11,939 nucleotides of DNA from Bacteroidales bacterium. Lineage in GTDB: Bacteria; Bacteroidota; Bacteroidia; Bacteroidales; F082. Location of the stretch: NCBI GenBank assembly GCA_029933565.1, contig JAOZNY010000012.1:1-11939 (forward strand), in the 5' to 3' direction. Of this stretch, positions 7,873-11,939 are shown piece after piece. A model generated the notes under the pieces. That model made no database searches. It saw only the letters and a program-made list of their open reading frames with translations, and was not told the origin of the DNA. Numbering within the stretch: the stretch's first letter is position 1; each line of letters starts with the position of its first letter. The position numbers and the translations under genes were made by a program.

Positions 7873-8931
7873 ATGGAGAAGTTTACAATACTAGGCTTAA
7901 TGTCCGGCAGTTCTTTAGATGGGCTTGACATTGCTCATTGTGAATTTTACTTTGAAGATAGCAAATGGGAATACAAAATTATAAAAGCTCAAACATTTAC
8001 TTACAATGAAGAATGGCTGCTAAAACTCAGGGAACTACCTAAGCAAAAAGCAAAAGAAATAGCAAAAACCGATATTGAGTATGGAAAGTTAACAGCAGGT
8101 TTTGTAAATGAATTCCTAAAACAATACAAGATCAAACCAGATTTAATCGCTTCCCACGGCCATACAATCTTTCACGAGCCTGCACAGGGCTTTACTTTTC
8201 AATTAGGTAATGGAAAAATAATAGCAAGCGAAACAGGAATAAAAACTATTTGCGACTTTCGTACTAAAGATATTATGCTGGGAGGACAAGGCGCACCTTT
8301 GGTTCCAATTGGCGATAAATATCTTTTTGGTGAATTTGATTTCTGCCTTAACCTTGGTGGTATTGCAAATATTTCATTTGAAGAAAACGGACAAATGACT
8401 GCTTTTGATATTTGTGGTGCAAACCAGATTCTTAATCACCTAAGCCTTCAGGCAGGAAAGCCCTACGATGCAAATGGAAATATTGCCAGTCTGGGTAAGA
8501 TGAACAGAGAACTTTTCAATCTGCTGAATTCTGACCCATTTTTCCGGCTACAAGCCCCAAAATCACTCAGCAACAAATATGTTAGAACCAACTTTATAAA
8601 TGTTGTTGACAACTTTAACTGCCCTCTGGAAGACAAACTTTTTACTGTTGTTAAACATATTGCTTTTCAAGCAAACAATGCTATTAAAAACTTAGCTCAA
8701 GGAAAACTATTAATTAGTGGTGGTGGTACTCACAACAGTTTTTTGGTGACTGCTATAAAACGCGAAATAAAACACGAAATAATTGTTCCTGATAACAAAA
8801 CCATTGACTTTAAAGAAGCCCTTATTTTTGCATTTATGGGAGTTTTGCGTAATTTAAACCAAACAAACTGCTTGGCATCTGTTACAGGGGCAAAAGATGA
8901 TTGCTCTGGAGGAGTAATATTTCTTCCATAA
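7873..8931 (+). CDS. anmK: Anhydro-N-acetylmuramic acid kinase AnmK
   Basis: A 352-residue sugar kinase of the ASKHA fold that opens the 1,6-anhydro ring of anhydro-MurNAc and phosphorylates it to MurNAc-6-phosphate, recycling cell-wall turnover products. Visible motifs are the phosphate-binding GLMSGSSLDGLD (8-19; usually MSGTSxDG), ASHGHTIFH (93-101), DFRTKDIMLGGQGAPLVP (128-145), LNLGGIANIS (159-168), FDICGANQ (178-185) with Asp179 at the catalytic-base position, ISGGGTHNSFL (281-291) and KEALIFAFMG (314-323). The ICG after Asp179 replaces the TGP/TGPAN of proteobacterial AnmK; I recall similar forms in other Bacteroidota. Length is slightly below the 369 residues of the E. coli enzyme. 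It lies 31 bp downstream of murF with no terminator between, so the two are probably one transcript joining precursor synthesis and wall recycling. It converges on nhaD. Confidence 0.94.
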   Translation: MEKFTILGLMSGSSLDGLDIAHCEFYFEDSKWEYKIIKAQTFTYNEEWLLKLRELPKQKAKEIAKTDIEYGKLTAGFVNEFLKQYKIKPDLIASHGHTIFHEPAQGFTFQLGNGKIIASETGIKTICDFRTKDIMLGGQGAPLVPIGDKYLFGEFDFCLNLGGIANISFEENGQMTAFDICGANQILNHLSLQAGKPYDANGNIASLGKMNRELFNLLNSDPFFRLQAPKSLSNKYVRTNFINVVDNFNCPLEDKLFTVVKHIAFQANNAIKNLAQGKLLISGGGTHNSFLVTAIKREIKHEIIVPDNKTIDFKEALIFAFMGVLRNLNQTNCLASVTGAKDDCSGGVIFLP

Positions 8932-8957
8932 AAAAAAGCGGCCCAACAGACCGCTTT
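8930..8957 (-). terminator. Terminator at the anmK/nhaD convergent junction
   Basis: The arms AAAGCGG (8935-8941) and CCGCTTT (8951-8957) enclose a 9-nt loop. Read on the minus strand, the hairpin is followed by an uninterrupted run of eight Ts (8937-8930, partly in the stem), the normal layout for stopping nhaD transcription; it lies 23 bp after the nhaD stop. On the plus strand the T run is only three bases before CTAAG, so it would terminate anmK less well. The T run overlaps the anmK stop codon. Confidence 0.8.
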
Positions 8958-8979
8958 CTAAGTAAATATTTTGTTATGA

Positions 8980-10419
8980 TTATCCGTGGAAAAATAGTAT
9001 TTCCTGTAACCAGTATATTAAAATACCACCGAAATAACCAATAAGAGCTAACCAACTGATTTTTTTCATATACCAGATAAAATCAATTTTTTCAAGTCCC
9101 ATAGCAGCAACACCTGCAGCAGAACCAATAATTAAAATACTACCACCTGTACCCGCAGAATAAGCCAACAATTCCCAAAATGCACCATCCTGTACAAAAT
9201 GCATCATGTATTCAGGTTCAACTGAAGCCTGAGCTAATGCCTCTGTCATAATTGGGTACATCCCCATAGCACCGGCAGTTAATGGTACATTATCAACAAT
9301 TGCAGACAAAACTCCAATTGCTGCGTTTATTCCATAAATATTATGAACATTCTCATCTAAGTATTCTGACAAAAGATGTAGATGACCTGCGGACTCAAGG
9401 GCTGCTACTGCCGATAGTATTCCTAAAAAGAAGAATATTGTCGGAACATCAACTTTACGTAAAACACCAATAACTGTCAGTTTACGACGGTCTTCAATTG
9501 ATTTATTTTTGTGTAAAAGTTCAGTAGTAATCCAAATTACACTTAAACCAAATAACATGCCCATATAAGGGGGAAGATGAGTGACTGTTTTAAATACAGG
9601 CACAAACAACAGCGCTGCTATTCCCATAAAAAGAAGCAACTTTCGTTCTTTATCAGTTGTAAATTCTCTGGTTTCATCGGCACTCAATTTTGGCTTCTCA
9701 ACATTACCTTTCATCATAAATGAAACTACAATAAGTGGGAAAAGCAAATTGAAAATACTAGGTACAATTACCATTGTAATAATGTTACCCGCAGTTACCT
9801 GCTGGCCAATCCACAGCATAATAGTTGTTACGTCACCAATAGGCGACCAAGCACCTCCTGCATTTGCAGCAATTACTACCATACTTGCATAAAACCATCT
9901 TGTTTTCTTATCATCGATAAGTTTCCTTAAAAGAGCAACCATCACAATAGTTGTAGTTAAGTTATCCAACAATGCTGACATGAAGAAAGTAAGAATACTG
10001 AGAATCCAAAGGAGTTTAACCTTATTGGTTGTTGTAATCTTATCGGTAATTAGTTTGAAACCCTGATGCTGGTCAATAGTTTCAACAATAGTCATTGCAC
10101 CAAGTAAGAAAAACAAAATCTGTGAAATATCGCCAAGATGGTGAATAATTTCGTGATTAATTACAAAATGCTTCATTTGTTCCAAAAGCGAAGCTTCAGG
10201 GTATTTATCTGTGTAGTCAGACAAGGAAGTACTGTGTAGGAAATGTTCCCAACCATCACTAAAACCCAAGTTCAAAATATCAGCAACATTCATTATATAA
10301 ACTACCCAAACTAAAGTGCCAAGCAGCAAAGCCGATGCTGCCTTATCAATCTTTAATGGATGTTCGAGCGCAATCATCAGATAACCAAGAACAAAAACTA
10401 CTATCATTAAAATAAACAT
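8980..10419 (-). CDS. nhaD: Na+/H+ antiporter NhaD
   Basis: A 479-residue, highly hydrophobic inner-membrane protein of the NhaD family within the ion transporter (ArsB/DASS-like) superfamily. It is predicted to exchange Na+ (and Li+) for H+, helping sodium and alkali tolerance. Two pseudo-symmetric halves are visible. The first has FFLLGAMTIVETID (103-116), SALLDNLTTTIVM (148-160, Asp152/Asn153) and NAGGAWSPIGDVTT (186-199). The second has FFLGILSAVAALES (330-343), LSAIVDNVPLTAG (371-383, Asp376/Asn377) and AGTGGSILIIGSAAG (422-436). These DN pairs and glycine-rich loops are the ion-path features of the family. Full length, with an ATG at 10419 at the beginning of the first membrane segment. 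It is transcribed away from exbB, with a Bacteroidota -7 box 34 bp upstream. Specificity for Na+ over other ions is inferred from the family. Confidence 0.93.
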   Translation of the reverse strand: MFILMIVVFVLGYLMIALEHPLKIDKAASALLLGTLVWVVYIMNVADILNLGFSDGWEHFLHSTSLSDYTDKYPEASLLEQMKHFVINHEIIHHLGDISQILFFLLGAMTIVETIDQHQGFKLITDKITTTNKVKLLWILSILTFFMSALLDNLTTTIVMVALLRKLIDDKKTRWFYASMVVIAANAGGAWSPIGDVTTIMLWIGQQVTAGNIITMVIVPSIFNLLFPLIVVSFMMKGNVEKPKLSADETREFTTDKERKLLLFMGIAALLFVPVFKTVTHLPPYMGMLFGLSVIWITTELLHKNKSIEDRRKLTVIGVLRKVDVPTIFFFLGILSAVAALESAGHLHLLSEYLDENVHNIYGINAAIGVLSAIVDNVPLTAGAMGMYPIMTEALAQASVEPEYMMHFVQDGAFWELLAYSAGTGGSILIIGSAAGVAAMGLEKIDFIWYMKKISWLALIGYFGGILIYWLQEILFFHG

Positions 10420-10452
10420 ACCGTCATAATTTTATTTGATTAATAATGGCCG

Positions 10453-10460
10453 CAAAAGTA
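10453..10460 (-). promoter_or_regulatory. Bacteroidota -7 promoter box of nhaD
   Basis: On the minus strand this reads TACTTTTG, an exact match to the TAnnTTTG -7 consensus of Bacteroidota primary sigma factor promoters, followed by the frequent CGGCC. The predicted start would be near 10446-10449, leaving a leader of about 30 nt before the nhaD ATG. No clear -33 TTG is present at the expected distance; the upstream DNA is A/T-only around 10460-10500. Confidence 0.65.
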
Positions 10461-10626
10461 AAAAAGTAAACGTTTATAATATATATAGTGTATGTAAATA
10501 TATGAATATAATGTGAATTTATAGCTAGTCTAAATAGAGACACAGTAGATTCATGGTTTAACAGCCACAGCATTCATAGCAGCAATAGCCTTTAACAAGC
10601 AAGCAGCAACAATAATTCGCAACAAA

Positions 10627-10671
10627 AACAGTTTGTACTAACAGGAAAATGTTTAAAACATATAAACTGTT
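10627..10671. repeat. Nested inverted repeat upstream of exbB
   Basis: The outer arms AACAGTTT (10627-10634) and AAACTGTT (10664-10671) are exact 8-bp inverted copies. Between them lies the perfect odd palindrome TGTTTAAAACA (10650-10660). A related AAACAGT occurs again near 10690-10696. The right outer arm overlaps the tentative -33 element of exbB, so an operator is possible, but chance is not excluded in such A+T-rich DNA. Confidence 0.5.
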
Positions 10672-10729
10672 GATAAATCAGATATTCTTAAACAGTAAAT
10701 TCGCAAATCATTAGAAAAATAAAACGAAT

Positions 10730-11422
10730 ATGACGACTGGAATTATTTTGCAAATAACAGAAACAGCACAAAACCTAATTACAGGTGGCGAAGATGAAAT
10801 TACACTTCCAATACTCGACCTCGTATTAAAAGGAGGCTGGATTATGGGTATAATTGGTTTGCTTTCGGTAGTTGCATTTTACATCTTTTTTGAAAGGTAC
10901 TTTGTTATTGGCAGGGCTGCTAAAGAGGATAAAAGTTTTATGAATAACATTAGAACTTACATCCATGAAGGCAAACTTGAATCGGCAAGAGCACTTTGTG
11001 TAAGCAATAACTCACCCATTGGTAGAATGATCGACAAAGGACTTTCAAGAGTAGGGAAACCTCTTAACGACATTAGTGCAGCCATTGAAAATATAGGGAA
11101 ATTAGAAATATCAAAACTTGAGAAAAATGTTGCAGGACTTGCTACTATTGCCGGTGCAGCGCCAATGCTAGGGTTCTTAGGTACAGTAATTGGAATGATC
11201 AGGGCCTTTTACGATATGTCGATGGCGGGTAACAATATTAATATCGAACTGCTTTCTAAAGGAATTTATCAGGCAATGATTACAACCGTGGGAGGACTTA
11301 TTGTAGGAATTACAGCTTATATTTTTTATAATATCCTTGTGGCCAGAGTTCAAAAAGTTGTTTACAAACTTGAAATTAATGCCACTGAGTTTATGGACGT
11401 TCTTTATGAGCCGGCCAAATAA
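10730..11422 (+). CDS. exbB: MotA/TolQ/ExbB family proton channel protein
   Basis: A 230-residue inner-membrane protein with the ExbB/TolQ layout: a short N-terminal segment, TM1 at about 36-56 (GWIMGIIGLLSVVAFYIFF), a cytoplasmic helical domain (about 60-130), TM2 at about 135-158 and TM3 at about 180-203. The family signature APMLGFLGTVIGMIRAF (144-160) and ITTVGGLIVGI (184-194), including the conserved polar threonines lining the pore, are intact. With ExbD it forms the proton-driven motor that energizes TonB-dependent outer-membrane transport. ExbB is preferred over TolQ because Bacteroidota commonly pair this type with ExbD and TonB; no tol/pal genes are visible. The ATG at 10730 gives the expected N-terminus. 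exbD follows after 28 bp, so the two are very likely one operon. Confidence 0.93.
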   Translation: MTTGIILQITETAQNLITGGEDEITLPILDLVLKGGWIMGIIGLLSVVAFYIFFERYFVIGRAAKEDKSFMNNIRTYIHEGKLESARALCVSNNSPIGRMIDKGLSRVGKPLNDISAAIENIGKLEISKLEKNVAGLATIAGAAPMLGFLGTVIGMIRAFYDMSMAGNNINIELLSKGIYQAMITTVGGLIVGITAYIFYNILVARVQKVVYKLEINATEFMDVLYEPAK

Positions 11423-11450
11423 TAGCATTTAAAAAACAAAATTCTAAATT

Positions 11451-11867
11451 ATGGCTATTGAAATGAGAAATAAAAGGGACACACAGTTCAGTATGGCTTC
11501 CATGTCGGATTTGGTATTCCTACTTTTAATATTTTTTATGTTGACCTCTACATTGGTGGCTCCTAATGCTATTAAACTTCTTCTGCCAAACAGCAACAGT
11601 AAAACCATGGCAACACAAACTGTAACAGTTTATATTAACAAAGCCAGAAATATTTATGTGGAGGAAAGACGAGTTGAAGCATCTAACTTAGAAAACGTAA
11701 TTTACAGTGCCATAAGAAACGACGATGCGGCTTCGGTTGTTCTACGTTCTGATAAAACTGCTACTGTACAAGATATTGTTGTAGTAATTGATGCTGTAAA
11801 TAGTATTAATGACAAAAATGGAACTAAACATAAAGTAATACTAGCGACTAAGCCAAAAGGGAGATAG
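11451..11867 (+). CDS. exbD: Biopolymer transport protein ExbD
   Basis: A 138-residue protein with a short basic cytoplasmic N-terminus, a single membrane segment at about 19-38 (MSDLVFLLLIFFMLTSTLV) starting with the conserved proton-carrying Asp20, and a periplasmic domain. That domain has the family pattern VTVYINKARNIYVE (48-61), VVLRSDKTATVQDIVVVID (95-113) and an end at KVILATKPKGR. Length is typical (about 130-145). It pairs with the preceding ExbB as the stator/rotor complex that transmits the proton-motive force to TonB. Bacteroidota often have a second exbD or a tonB gene next; none begins before the window ends. Confidence 0.93.
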   Translation: MAIEMRNKRDTQFSMASMSDLVFLLLIFFMLTSTLVAPNAIKLLLPNSNSKTMATQTVTVYINKARNIYVEERRVEASNLENVIYSAIRNDDAASVVLRSDKTATVQDIVVVIDAVNSINDKNGTKHKVILATKPKGR

Positions 11868-11870
11868 AGA

Positions 11871-11893
11871 GTTTAAAGTTTAAAGTTTAAAGT
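11871..11893. repeat. Heptamer tandem repeat (GTTTAAA)3
   Basis: Three exact, adjacent copies of GTTTAAA (11871, 11878, 11885) and a two-base partial copy, beginning 4 bp after the exbD stop codon. The heptamer contains TTTAAA, itself palindromic. I recall similar runs between genes of other Bacteroidota, but cannot verify this here. Confidence 0.85.
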
Positions 11894-11913
11894 GAGTTTT
11901 AGTTATAATGATC

Positions 11914-11939
11914 AATGACAACCAATGCCTAATGACAAC
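11914..11939. repeat. Degenerate AATGACAAC short repeat, continuing off the right edge
   Basis: AATGACAAC occurs at 11914-11922 and 11931-11939, with a diverged unit CAATGCCT between, giving a period of about 8-9 bp. The second copy ends exactly at the window edge, so the array may continue. It begins 21 bp after the GTTTAAA repeat and is a different unit. Confidence 0.6.

Larger units (their letters stand above)
10420..10729. other. 310-bp intergenic region between nhaD and exbB
   Basis: No gene is supported here. The nhaD side has a clear -7 box (10453-10460). The middle (about 10540-10625) is unremarkable, rich in short CAGCA/AACA runs. On the exbB side is a nested inverted repeat (10627-10671). 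A weak candidate -7 box for exbB is TAAATTCG (10696-10703), seven of eight matches to TAnnTTTG, with a TTG at 10670-10672; the 23-nt spacing is longer than the usual 19 or so, so this promoter is only tentative. Confidence 0.6.

Noticed and set aside
8935..8957. The junction hairpin as a strong terminator for anmK
   Set aside because: On the plus strand only three Ts follow the stem, so it is assigned mainly to nhaD; a partial effect on anmK is possible.
9581..9892. 103-codon open frame antisense to nhaD
   Set aside because: It lies wholly within the well-supported nhaD gene, mirrors its hydrophobic codons, and shows no family motif.
1..11939. CRISPR arrays, tRNA/rRNA genes, insertion sequences, toxin-antitoxin or defence genes
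   Set aside because: No spaced direct repeats, cloverleaf-type sequences, transposase motifs or defence domains were seen; the genes present are housekeeping or secretion genes.

Overview
The window looks like a piece of chromosome from a low-GC, probably free-living or marine member of the phylum Bacteroidota. The reasons are gene content (PorU, PorP/SprF and GldJ of the type IX secretion/gliding machinery, which are essentially restricted to that phylum), strong A+T richness, absence of clear Shine-Dalgarno sequences, and a TAnnTTTG-type -7 box upstream of nhaD. The PorU, GldJ and AnmK signatures fit Bacteroidales/Marinilabiliales-like or Flavobacteria-like organisms, but genus cannot be fixed from the sequence alone.

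Layout. Positions 1-3758 (minus strand) hold an almost complete porU, the C25-family signal peptidase/sortase of the type IX secretion system (T9SS); only its extreme C-terminus is cut off by the left edge. An A/T-tract-rich divergent intergenic region (3759-3955) separates it from a plus-strand run: a PorP/SprF-family outer-membrane protein (3956-4963), the lipoprotein GldJ (5001-6473), a strong hairpin-plus-T terminator (6503-6535), then murF (6552-7841, GTG start) and anmK (7873-8931). A second hairpin lies at the convergent junction with nhaD (8980-10419, minus). A 310-bp intergenic region with the nhaD -7 box and a nested inverted repeat leads to exbB (10730-11422) and exbD (11451-11867). 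The right edge runs into short tandem repeats.

How the genes fit together. PorU, PorP/SprF and GldJ are envelope parts of protein export through the T9SS and, where present, gliding. MurF finishes the UDP-MurNAc-pentapeptide, while AnmK salvages anhydro-MurNAc from wall turnover, so the middle of the window is a peptidoglycan synthesis/recycling pair. NhaD (Na+/H+ antiport) and ExbB/ExbD (proton-motive-force coupling to TonB) form an ion-gradient block. All genes are intact apart from the edge truncation.

I see no mobile element, CRISPR array, RNA gene or defence system, and no convincing undescribed system. The more interesting points are the porP/sprF-gldJ pairing, which mirrors the porP-porK pairing of the main T9SS operon; the short C-terminal tail of GldJ; the terminator almost touching the murF start codon; and the repeats at the right edge.
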